Source: Beta vulgaris subsp. vulgaris (taxonomy: Eukaryota > Streptophyta > Magnoliopsida > Caryophyllales > Amaranthaceae). From it: DNA of 64,000 nt. The stretch lies in the NCBI RefSeq assembly GCF_026745355.1, contig NC_079210.1, positions 13,491,023 to 13,555,022 on the forward strand. The letters run 5' to 3'. Under the pieces are notes generated by a model. It saw only the letters and a program-made list of their open reading frames with translations. It made no database searches and was not told the origin of the DNA. A program made the translations under genes and the position numbers. Positions 47,145 through 56,710 of the stretch are shown here, piece by piece. Every line of letters begins with the position of its first letter. The first letter of the stretch is position 1.

Positions 47145-50100
47145 ATGAAAAAAACAGTTATTGATGACTCCATTGTTACTGTAATTTTTTGACATGGTGG
47201 GACTTTTACTAAGAATAGTTTAGGAGTAACGCAGTATGTTGGGGGTGAAGCAAGAACATTCCCTGTAGACGCAGATGAGTTATGTTGGTTTTATTTGGAG
47301 GAATTAACAGAGAAGTGTGGGAAGTACTCAAAGGTTGATGAAATATACTACCTTGTACCTGGTAGTAGTACTTTTGATGAAGGTTTGAAAAGGGTTAAAT
47401 TTGATGATGAAGTGAGGGTGATGATTGATCTTGTACTTAGAAGTAGATGTATTGACTGCTACGTGGTCCATGTAGTTGATGTTCCTGATGTTGTTTTGTT
47501 GTTAAAGGGTGGATCACAATCCAGTGGGATGACCTTTAAAGACACAACCCAGCCTAATTCTAGTAGTGCTGGACCACAAACTGGCCCCATAATAACCCAA
47601 CAAATTAGGCCCAATAAATTGACTCCTAGGAGGCCTAAATCTTACCCAAAAAAGGTGGGAAACATCAGCAAAGGAAAAAGAGATGTTATACATCTTTCCA
47701 CCTCACAACAGTTACAACCTCCACCAGAAAACACCCAAAAATCTACACCCACTGATCCTCCTCCATTTATTCCTTTTAACACTCCCTCACCTACTCAATT
47801 GACTACACCTGAACCTAATACACAAACTGAACCTAGGACAAAACCAACTACAAAACCCTCTGAGTACCATGTATGGTATGATGACAGACTTGACAGTCCC
47901 CTGAACTGGAGTCAGTTATTAGATGGCTATGAGACAGATGATGAGTGCACCAAAGATCCACAATATTATCCCACAGACTTTGATGAAAGTGATAGTGAAC
48001 TTGAAGAAGGTGAAGAGCATATTGAACTTAATGAAGATGGTGAGGCAGTAATAGATGACTTTGAGATTCTTGAGTGCCTTGTGGAGCAACTTGATGGATT
48101 AGGGAATGACACTAGTGATGATGAGTATTGGGAGTCAAGAAAGAGAGTAAGTGGGTGGAATGAAAAAATCATTGGTATAGCAAATCAGTTACAAAGAGAT
48201 GCTGCTACTGGAAAATTATCTACTCAAGGGAAAGAACAACCAACTGATCGAACAAGTGATGCTGACGAGTTTCTGAGTGAGTATGAAGCTTCATAGGATG
48301 AAAATCACACCCCAGATGAAGATGGAGAAGATGACATCCTATCCAGGAAGAGGAGGGTGAGGGTTCCAGTTGTTGATGAGAGCAAGGTGGGGATCAGGTT
48401 TGAAAATAGAGAGAAATTTAGGGATGCTGTTGTGAGGTTTGCTATTGCACAGGGTAGGAACTTAACGATTTGTGTCAGTCACAAGAATAGGCAGCAGAGG
48501 TTGGGTGTTAAATATGTTGATAAATTCCCTTTTAGGCTGTATGCTAGCTAGGACAGTAGGAGGGCTTGCTTTGTGGTTAAAACAATTATGGAGGAACATA
48601 CTTGTAACAGGAACATGGAGCTCAATAAACAGATGAAAGCTTCTTAGGTTGCAACCCAGTTCTTAGAGGTTTTCAATATAAGACCACATTGCCTGCAAAG
48701 GAGATTGTGGAAACAATCAGGAGGGCCTAGAAAGTGCTTGTTAAGAGGGATTATGCCTACAAAGTTAAGGTTCATGCTCATAGGAAGCTCCATGGCAGCA
48801 TGAAGGAACATTTTGGTAAATTAGATAGATATTTAGAGGCTCGTATACAAGCAAATCCACATAGCATTTTCAAGATAACTACTTACCCAAGAAAGCATGT
48901 GTTTCCTCCAGTTTTCCATAGGTTTTTTGTCTGTTTTGATGGAATTATACAAGGTTGGTTAGCTGGTGGAAGGAAGGTATTATGTGTTGATGGTAGTTTC
49001 ATCAAGACATTTCAAGGAGGGATGTTCCTTTCAGCAGTGGGTAGGGACTCTAATGATCAGATGTACCCACTGGCATGGGCAGTGGTGGAAGATGAGAACA
49101 CTGCCAGTTGGGAGTGGTCTTTTTTTATGAGCTGAAGAAAGTACTAGGTGGTAGAAATGGGTCAGATTTGACTATGATTTCAGATGAGGCTCAGGTATGT
49201 TTTGAAATTTTATTCAGCTTATCTATATTAAATAGTAGTATTAGTAGTTATATTATGTATGGCTAACATATATCATACTTATTTAACAGGATATATTAGG
49301 AGGTGTTGCTAAAATATTCCCACAAGCAGAGCACAGACACTGTGCTAGGCATGTGTATGCCCATTGGCATAAGACATACAAGGGTGATGAAATGAAGCAG
49401 CTGCTTTGGAGAGCAGCAAAGTCCTACAATGAGGCTGATTTGGGAGATGCTCTGACAGAAATGGAGAAGGTAAACCCTGAATCTGTTGTTGAATTCAAGA
49501 AGTATAACCCTAAGGTGTTTTGTAGAGCACATGTTAAGACAAATACAAAATGTGATGTGATTATCAACAACATGGTTGGAACTTTTAATGGGTATATTAT
49601 AGATGCTAGAGCAGAACACATTATTTTCATGCTTGAGGATATTAGGACTGCTTTAATGCAGAGGATGGTTATTAAAAGGCAGCAGATGGAGAAGAGTACA
49701 GCTAAGATTTGTCCTAGGATACAAAGTAGGCTAGAAAAGGAGAAAGATGAGGCAGCAAATTGCACCCCACTGCCATCTAGTTCTACTTTATTCCAAGTAG
49801 CTCACAAAATGGACACCTTAACTGTGGATTTGGAAAAAAGATCTTGTACTTGTAGAAAATGGGATTTAAGTGGTGTGTCCTGTTGTCATGGGATTGCTTG
49901 TATTTTCTTCCTCCATCATGAAGCTGAAGACTATGTTGATGAATGCTATAAAAGAGAAGCTTATTTGAAGATGTATTGTGGGGGAATTAGTCTATTGACT
50001 GGAGAGAGACATTGGCCTAAAGTGGATATGCCCTTGGACCCTCCTCCCATTAAGATTGGTCCAGGCAGACCAAGGAAGAACAGGATCAAAGATCCTCGCG

Positions 50101-50530
50101 AAGACCCTAAAAGATCTGGCAAATTGAGTAAGCATGGAGTGGAGATGTCCTGTAGTGTGCGAAAGAACAAGGGGAACAACAAAAGAACATGCCCTGACAA
50201 GGGTAAGGCAGTGGAACCAACACCAAAAAAGACATGTGGCAGACCTAGGAAAGACATCACTCAGCCAATAAACACTGCCAGTTCTTCCCCTCCTCCTTCA
50301 CACCATGAAACAACTGTACAGCCATCAAGGATTGGTAAAAATGGCAGGGTGGTTGGAAAAGTAAGAAAGAAAAACACTGGTCTTCAAAAAAAAGGGTGAG
50401 TTACTCAATTAAGTCTGTGTATTAAATAAACCTATCTTGTATGTTTCTAACTCTATTTGTGTTTGTGCAGATGCCACAGGGAGTTGGTGTCCTTTTTGAT
50501 GGTCATGGCAACACTCCCATCAATGTGAGT
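47145..50530 (+). pseudogene. MULE A transposase (mudrA-type)
   Basis: Reading starts at ATG 47145, twelve bases after the copia target duplication. The N-terminal domain (HGGTF, QYVGGEARTF, ELCWFYLEEL) is of the PB1-like type common in plant MULE proteins. An acidic linker follows (47900-48300). The MULE catalytic core starts near 48734: KVLCVDGSFIKTFQGG (first Asp), AVVEDENTASWEW, MISDEAQ (second acidic), RHCARHVYAHWHKTYKG. A SWIM zinc finger CTCRKWDLSGVSCCHGIACI lies at about 49850. The tail is basic with GPGRPRKNR and CGRPRKD AT-hook-like motifs. Introns: 49195-49289 and about 50396-50469 (GTGAGT..CAG). Stops at 47190, 48294, 48549, about 48645 and 48727, plus frameshifts between 48551-48734 and near 49120, inactivate it. 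Confidence 0.88.
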
Positions 50531-51132
50531 TTTTTGGCAACTGAATTCATTTTCAGTATATTGAGATATTATGCCAACTTAACTAACCCTAAATGAACTC
50601 ACAGTCAGGCTCCTAGATAGAGTGGTGTCCCAGATGGCAGCAACAACACAATTAACTCAAGGAAGTCAAGCTTCAAGCACCACAACACATTTGAGTTTAG
50701 GAAGTTAAATTGTCCTATATCCCATGTTTTAACTTCTGTTTTTAGGTTCAACCTGACATTAGCTACGTTGTGGTCTGGTTTCATCTTTGTTTATGATTGT
50801 GTATTGAACTTATGTTCTATTAATGACATATTTGGTTTACTTTTGATATGATTGCTTTTGGTTATATGTATTTCCTTCAACACTGTGAAGTAGCAAAAAA
50901 GCAAAAATAGTTGACATAAAAGATTCCAAGATCATTCAAGTTCATTCTAAGATCATTCAAAAACCATTACGCCATTGTCTTGGCTGTCTATTACACAAAA
51001 AGGGCCAAAAGAGCAGCAAGACATGAACAAACCAAACAGCAACTTCCTACCTTAACCAAAATCCTACCCCAACTTCACATACACCTTCCTACCCCAACCA
51101 AAATCCTGCCTTCTCCTACAACTTCACATACA
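50531..51132. other. Space between the converging MULE A genes
   Basis: Holds the transposase 3' end and untranslated region. Two direct copies of a 28-bp segment (AGACATGAACAAACCAAACA...) lie at about 51018-51045 and 51169-51196, the second just inside the GRF gene end. No other feature. Confidence 0.5.
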
Positions 51133-51671
51133 TTACTTCACCAAGAACATAATTGCAAAAGGAACCCAAGACATGAACAAACCAAACAGCAACTTCTTCT
51201 CAGTAGTGTTGGACTTCAACTCATACAGAGTTTCAGTTGTGCCCATACCCATTTCCTCAACTTCATCCACCAACTTCTCCTTCTTCATTTTCAACTTCTT
51301 TATTTTCTCTCTCAGTAAAATATTCTGATCTTCAAGTTCAGTAATAAACCCATCCCTTACAAAGATCCCATGTTGGAGTTCACGCACATCATCCACCTCA
51401 TCTGCCCATTTGAAGAACCCACAGGTTTCCTGCAAAATTAAACATAAAAATAAGATTTTGAAAACCTAATTAAAAATAAAAGCCACAAAATTCACATACT
51501 TACAGGCTAATAAGCACAGCCATAAAACCGTTTGCCTTTTATTGGCCCTTCAACCCTAACAGCCCTCATGGGCGCAATTTGTTGATGGTAACACACCATG
51601 TGACCACCACTGTTGGACCTTGTGGAACTAGACCTGTAGGAAGAAGAACCAGTTGTGGTGTTCGACGCCAT
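51133..51671 (-). pseudogene. MULE A second gene: GRF zinc finger, coiled coil, hydrophobic tail
   Basis: Two exons on the minus strand: 51671-51504 (56 codons, ATG to a GTAAGT donor) and 51429-51133 (98 codons plus stop, after a TTTTGCAG acceptor), phase 0. The product would be 154 residues. A Ser/Thr-rich start is followed by a GRF-type zinc finger with C27, H29 (CYHQQIAPMRAVR), C52 (KGKRFYGC) and C59 (ETCGFFKWADE) split by the intron. A charged coiled coil follows (about 78-120, ILLREKIKKLKMKKEKLVDE). The last ~20 residues are hydrophobic (FGLFMSWVPFAIMFLV), a possible tail anchor. Codon 55 is TAG where the context suggests Trp. GRF fingers bind nucleic acid in other proteins. It is convergent with the transposase; role in transposition is unknown. 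Confidence 0.7.
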
Positions 51672-51924
51672 TGAAGAACGAAGAAAGAGACGTGAGCGGA
51701 GAGATGAGGAGAGATGTGAGTAGAGAGATGAGGAGAAATGTGAGCAGGGGGGTTTTATTGCCCAAAATTAACGGTCAAAAATTAAATATGGGCAGTTGGT
51801 CCATTAACTAGGCAATTAAAAGCACGAGTAAGGCACGTGCCTTTTTTTACCAGTTCTTCTAGTGGTAATAGGTCAGCGGGGTATTTTGGCGTAGTACCCC
51901 AATAGTTGAGGGTATTTAAAAATA

Positions 51925-52891
51925 CGATTTTTTCACCAAATACCCCCGGCAAATCAAGAAATTCACCATATACCCTCAATGTTTCGGAAATGCACCGTAT
52001 ATCCTTGAGTTTCGAAAACTGTGCACCAGATACCCTTTTTCCTAACTACCGTTAACCTACCATTAGATTTATTTACGATTTTACCACCATTAAACCCTAA
52101 TCCTAATTAAACCTAACCCTAATCCTACCCCTACACCCTCCCCCTTACACTAACCCTACCCCTTGGCAGCCCCCACCCCCACCCCCTCCCCTCCACCCCA
52201 GCCATACCCCTCCCCTCCCCTTCCCCCACGCCGATGTGTGTGCCGGCCTCCCCACCCCCGCGGCTGCTTTTGCCGGCCTCCCCCACCCCACCGAATGCTG
52301 CGCGTGTCGTTCATCGTCGACCACCCCTGCACGTGCGTTCATCGCCGACCACCCCTCACCCTTCCCTGCGAACACCAAACCCCACCACTCCCCTGCGAGT
52401 GTGAGTTGCGCGACGAAAACAGAGAGGGGAGGGGGGTGGGAGTTGCGCGACGAAAACAGAGAGGAGAGGGGGTGGCAGTTGCGCGAGGAAAACAGAGAGG
52501 GAAGGGGATGGGGGTTGCGGTAGAGGGAGGGGGAGAAGGTGGGGGTTGTCGGCAGAGGGAGGGGGATGGGGACGGGTTGGGGGCTGCGGCGGGGGGTGGG
52601 GGTTGCGGCAGAGGGAGGGGTGGGGGTGGTGGAGGGGAAGGGGGCTGGGCTGGGTTGGGCTTAGGGTTAAGGATTAGGGTTAAGGATTAGGGTTAGGGAT
52701 TAGGTTTAGATTTTAGGGTTAGGAGTTAATTGTGGCAAAATCGTATATAAAGTTAACGGTGAGTTAACGACAGTTAAAAAAGGTATTTGGTGCACAAAAA
52801 TGAAAAGTCAGGGGTATATGGTGAATTGTTGAAACATTGAGGGTATATTGTGAATTTGTTGATTTGTCGGGGGTATTTGGTGAAATAACCG
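51925..52891. mobile_element. MULE B: non-autonomous Mutator-like element in MULE A's right end
   Basis: Perfect 9-bp target duplication TTAAAAATA (51916-51924 and 52892-52900). Ends are inverted repeats of ~110-130 bp: CGATTTTTTCACCAAATACC on the left and CGGTTATTTCACCAAATACC (reverse complement) on the right, continuing through ACCATATACCC-type words. The 9-bp duplication and long inverted repeats fit MULEs. The interior has no coding sequence: a left AACCCTAA/ATCCTA stretch, a C-rich then G-rich core, and a right TTAGGGTTAAGGA stretch. The long proline/glycine-rich frames in the core come from base composition. Confidence 0.88.
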
Positions 52892-52892
52892 T

Positions 52893-52957
52893 TAAAAATA
52901 ACCCATAATTGGGGTATTAAAAGCGGATCGCCTAAATTAGGGGCATTCTCATCCATT
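52893..52957 (-). repeat. Outer part of right terminal inverted repeat of MULE A
   Basis: Its reverse complement matches the left end: ATGGATGAGAAT, GATCCGCTTTTAATACCCC, TTATGGGTTATTTTTAA. The inner part of this repeat lies left of MULE B (about 51860-51924). Confidence 0.75.
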
Positions 52958-53020
52958 TTTTAAAACAACTAATAAGTACTAACCCATAGTATTTTCATGC
53001 CACTAACTGACTATGGACTA

Positions 53021-53305
53021 CTCCCTCCGTCCCAATTTATTTGCTACATTTACTTTATCACAAAGACCAAGGAGGGAGTAGGGACCATTGCCATAATAAG
53101 AATTAACAAAAAAGCAAATAGGTAAATTGTGGGACCTATGTACTATATATGGAAATATTTACAGAAACCAAGGATGGAGTGATGGCAAATTTGTAAATAA
53201 AGTGTGGGACCTATGTACTATATATGGAAATATATGCAAATGTAGCAAATAAATTGAGACACACCTAAATGGCAAAATTTAGCAAATAAATTGGGACGGA
53301 GGGAG
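53021..53305. mobile_element. Stowaway-type MITE (Tc1/mariner derivative)
   Basis: 285 bp with terminal inverted repeats CTCCCTCCGTCCCAATTTAT and its complement ATAAATTGGGACGGAGGGAG, flanked by TA on both sides (53019-53020, 53306-53307). Direct repeats of TGTGGGACCTATGTACTATA (about 53129 and 53203) lie inside. No coding capacity. Confidence 0.95.
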
Positions 53306-53445
53306 TATAATATATCCTTCATCTCTCTCCCCCATTTTCTTTAAACTCCCTCCGGCCTACTGCACTTCACTGACCAATTTTGAAACCTCAACTACATTAG
53401 CATTCCCCACCGCAACGCAACTGATTGTCACAATGCCGTCGCAAG

Positions 53446-53757
53446 CAGGGCCGGTTCTGAGGGTAGGCGAGGAGTGCCACCGCCCAAGGCCCACGATCGT
53501 GTGGGGCCCAAGAAATAAGCTATGACCAGTTAAATAAAAATTGATGCGCTTTTTGAATATTTAGTAAAATTGTGCTATTTTTGTGTAATTTTTAATAATA
53601 TTATGTGCTTATTTTTTATTGGTGTTATTAACAAAATATAGATTATAGTTTTAGGTATAAAGGCTTTAATTATATGACCTATAAAATATTAAGATCGACT
53701 CACATAGGGGCCTTTATTTTCAGGTCCGCCTAGGGCCCAAAAATTATCACGGCCCTG
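53446..53757. mobile_element. hAT-type MITE
   Basis: 312 bp, ends CAGGGCCGGTTCTGAGG and CACGGCCCTG, with perfect 8-bp target duplication GTCGCAAG (53438-53445 and 53758-53765). The terminal CAGGG..CCCTG and 8-bp duplication are hAT hallmarks. No coding sequence. Confidence 0.93.
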
Positions 53758-53765
53758 GTCGCAAG

Positions 53766-54242
53766 CGTCCGTCACGAGAAAAATTGATGCTGAGAGCCTG
53801 AGAGGGATGAGTATGAGACGATGAGTGATAAACTCGTCATTAAAAACTGAGGAATTTACTTTGATTCGACGAGATCAACGGCGGCAGTCTGATTATCATA
53901 TAGGATTGCTTTAACAGTCTAATTATCTTACTCTGCTTGCAAAATTAAGATACTAACGTCCAACATGCTTTCAATTACATTATGCAACCGTTTGAGATTT
54001 TGGCTGAGGATTATGGTGATCAAACTTGGGAAAAAGTCAAAATTGCATAATAGCTTTCTTATTTGTCTTCATAAAGTTGACTTGAGCATCTGCATGCCTA
54101 TCGAGGGTGAAGTGTATTGTTTCAGACTCATAATTTTATGTGTTGTAATGTTCAATTCAACTGTGATCTCTTTCTTGTTTTTATACTACAACTACAAAAT
54201 TATTAATCACTTGGTAATTGGTATCTAATTGTTAAGTTCTGG
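53766..54242. other. AT-rich intergenic stretch
   Basis: No recognisable gene. An 87-codon + strand frame (53965-54228) has no known domain and is probably chance. Confidence 0.4.
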
Positions 54243-55206
54243 CTCTGTTTGGGGAGGCATTTTAGGTGCCTAAAATGATAAGTTGCTAAAATTTTTAGGT
54301 GCTAAAATGAATTAGGTGTGTTTGGTAAAAAATATGACGTTTGAAAATCAGGTACCTAAAATCTTGGAATATAACGTTAAATTACAAAAAATTACGTCTC
54401 ACACCAAAATTCTCTCATTCTCTCTTGTCTTCTCTACTGCGGACTATTGGCTTCAATCTTGTACTGTGTCTCTTCTCAATTTCTGCATCAGGTATCATCC
54501 AATTCATTCTTCATCTCCTTAGAATCTTCATATGAATTTTCTTGCAATTTCATGCAAATCTCGCTGTTTTTTTTTTTGAATGATTTTGGTTTATTTTCTC
54601 TTGTAATTCATGTATTTGATGTAGAGAGGAGAAAACATTCAATTGAATGTACAGACTTGCGTTGTATATCGATCGGCTTTGAAATCTTTACTTCCATTAG
54701 AGTATATAACTCTCTGCTCATGTTTACTTTAGATTCGCGTCGTATGTATGACTCTCTGGTCATGTTATTATTTGAAGGAATCCTTCATTCTATTGCTAAG
54801 ATTGGTAAAATTTTTACTTTTTTAGTTATTTCATGGGTGAGGGTTATCAGTGGCATTCCTTTTTTTAAGTTCCCAAGAGTTATTGCATATATGACTTTGC
54901 AAGGTGTCATCTTCCTCTTTGTGTTGTCAATCTTCATGTTCTTCTTTTGATTATAATTAACTAGTATCATGTTATTCATCTAATTGTCTCATCTGTATAT
55001 GAGTATATAACTCTTGTGTATGATTGTTTGAATATAAAATTAAAGGGGAGAAAGAATTGACTTCCAATGTATATAAGCATTATGAATATAATGCAATGTT
55101 TTGTGGTTTGTGATGCTTGTAACATGGGAACTTTACATGCAATTGTCTTTACTTTGGAAGATTTGAATTTTTATTTTTGGTTCTTAGTTTTTTTTTTTTT
55201 ATATAG

Positions 55207-55524
55207 ATGACACCAACAAATGATAAAAAAAGAGGGGAATTTCATATGGACAGATGATGACATGATAACTTTTTGTGACATTTTGATCGCCTTAACGGAT
55301 CAAAAAGTAAAAGGACGTGCAATAAAGTGGGTATTAGTTCATGATGAGTTTGAGAAAAGAATTAAACGGAAATGTCCAATAAAAAGTATGAAGAATAAGT
55401 ATGATTGGATGAGGTGAGGTTGGCAGCTTTGGAAATTTTTAAAACCAGGGGAAACTGGGCTTGGGTGGGACCCTACTACGGGAAAGATCAAAGCTTCAAT
55501 TGAATGGTGGGAAAAGAAAATTAT
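55207..55524 (+). pseudogene. Duplicated copy of Harbinger ORF1 exon 1
   Basis: ATG 55207 with one extra A in a poly-A run (about 55225-55232), which shifts the frame. It shares the internal TGA after KYDWMR with the second copy, so that stop predates the duplication. It would be spliced out or read as an upstream ORF. Confidence 0.75.
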
Positions 55525-55604
55525 GGTGAGTATCATATTACTACATCATATTAATTTTTTGAATAAATTTATTTTGTATAAGTTAAATTTATAATACTTC
55601 CTTT

Positions 55605-56295
55605 CACTAGTGGAAAAATGAAGAAGGGCTACGCTAAAAAAGGCATGTAGGGCTGCGCTTTTTGACAGCAGCCTTTCAGTAGCAGCCCTTCATTTTTAAG
55701 TAGGACTGCGCTAGAAAAGCGCAGCCCTTAAGCTAGAAGGGTTGCGCTAGTTAGGAAAAAGTGCAGCCCTTCTAGCCCAGAAGGGCTGCGCTAGTTAGGA
55801 AAAAGCGCAGCCCTTCTGGGCTAGAAGGGCTGCGCTTTTTCCTAACTAGCGCAACCCTTCCTACCAAAAAAAAAATAAAAAAATAAAAAAAAATTTTGTC
55901 ATTTTTTTACTCATAATCTCACATTTTCTGAAATTAAACAGAAGAGAAGAGAAACGAAACGAAAATACTAAACCCAAAACAATAAAAAGAATGAAACGAA
56001 AATGAAAAAAGGAACAAAAACTAATATACAAAGAGAAGTATACAATAAGTATACAAGAACATTAATCAAAACAAAGATGAAAATACAAAAAATTATATAC
56101 AAAGAGAAGTATACAAGAACATTAATCAAAATAAACAAAGAGAAGTATACAAGAATAACATTAATCAAAATAAACAAAGAGAAGTATACAAGAACATTAA
56201 TCAAACAAAGAGAAGTATACAAGAACATTAATCAAAACAAAGAGAAGTATACAAGAACATTATAGATCTGAAAATACAAGAACTACAACCTAATA
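55605..56295 (+). mobile_element. Duplicated left part of CACTA MITE 1
   Basis: Starts CACTAGTGGAAAAATG and matches 57108-57804. It has no right end, because it was copied as part of the tandem duplication. Contains GGGCTGCGCT inverted words and repeated AGAAGTATACAAGAACATTA units. Confidence 0.85.
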
Positions 56296-56710
56296 ATTGC
56301 TAAGATTGGTAAAATTTTTACTTTTTTAGTTATTTCATGGGTGAGGGTTATCAGTGGCATTCCCTTTTTTTAAGTTCCCAAGAGTTATTGCATATATGAC
56401 TTTGCAAGGTGTCATCTTCCTCTTTGTGTTGTCAATCTTCATGTTCTTCTTTTGATTATAATTAACTAGTATCATGTTATTCATCTAATTGTCTCATCTG
56501 TATATGAGTATATAACTCTTGTGTATGATTGTTTGAATATAAAATTAAAGGGGAGAAAGAATTGACTTCCAATGTATATAAGCATTATGAATATAATGCA
56601 ATGTTTTGTGGTTTGTGATGCTTGTAACATGGGAACTTTACATGCAATTGTCTTTACTTTGGAAGATTTGAATTTTTATTTTTGGTTCTTAGTTTTTTTT
56701 TTTTATATAG

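Larger units (their letters stand above)
32861..52957 (+). mobile_element. MULE A: Mutator-like element with transposase and GRF-zinc-finger gene
   Basis: The left end (32861-33000) and the reverse complement of the right end (52957-52893, then 51915-51860) match: ATGGATGAGAAT, CGGTCCGCTTTTAATACCCC, ATGGGTTATTTTTAA, then CAACTATTGGGGT and ACGCCAAAATACCCC. These are long terminal inverted repeats, as in MULEs. Inside lie a mudrA-type transposase (+) and a second convergent gene (-). The element is 20.1 kb including a copia element (33361-47128) and MULE B (51925-52891); net size about 5.3 kb. A clean 9-bp target duplication at the outer ends is not visible, because the left flank is poly-A. 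Confidence 0.78.

Noticed and set aside
52075..52140. Interstitial telomere
   Set aside because: The CCCTAA words are short, irregular and confined to one MULE; not a true telomeric array.
52163..52690. 175-codon proline/glycine-rich frame
   Set aside because: It arises from C-rich then G-rich DNA in the MULE B interior and has no recognisable domain.
53446..53757. Possible host gene exon because of higher GC and interrupted reading
   Set aside because: The 8-bp duplication and CAGGG..CCCTG ends show it is a hAT MITE.
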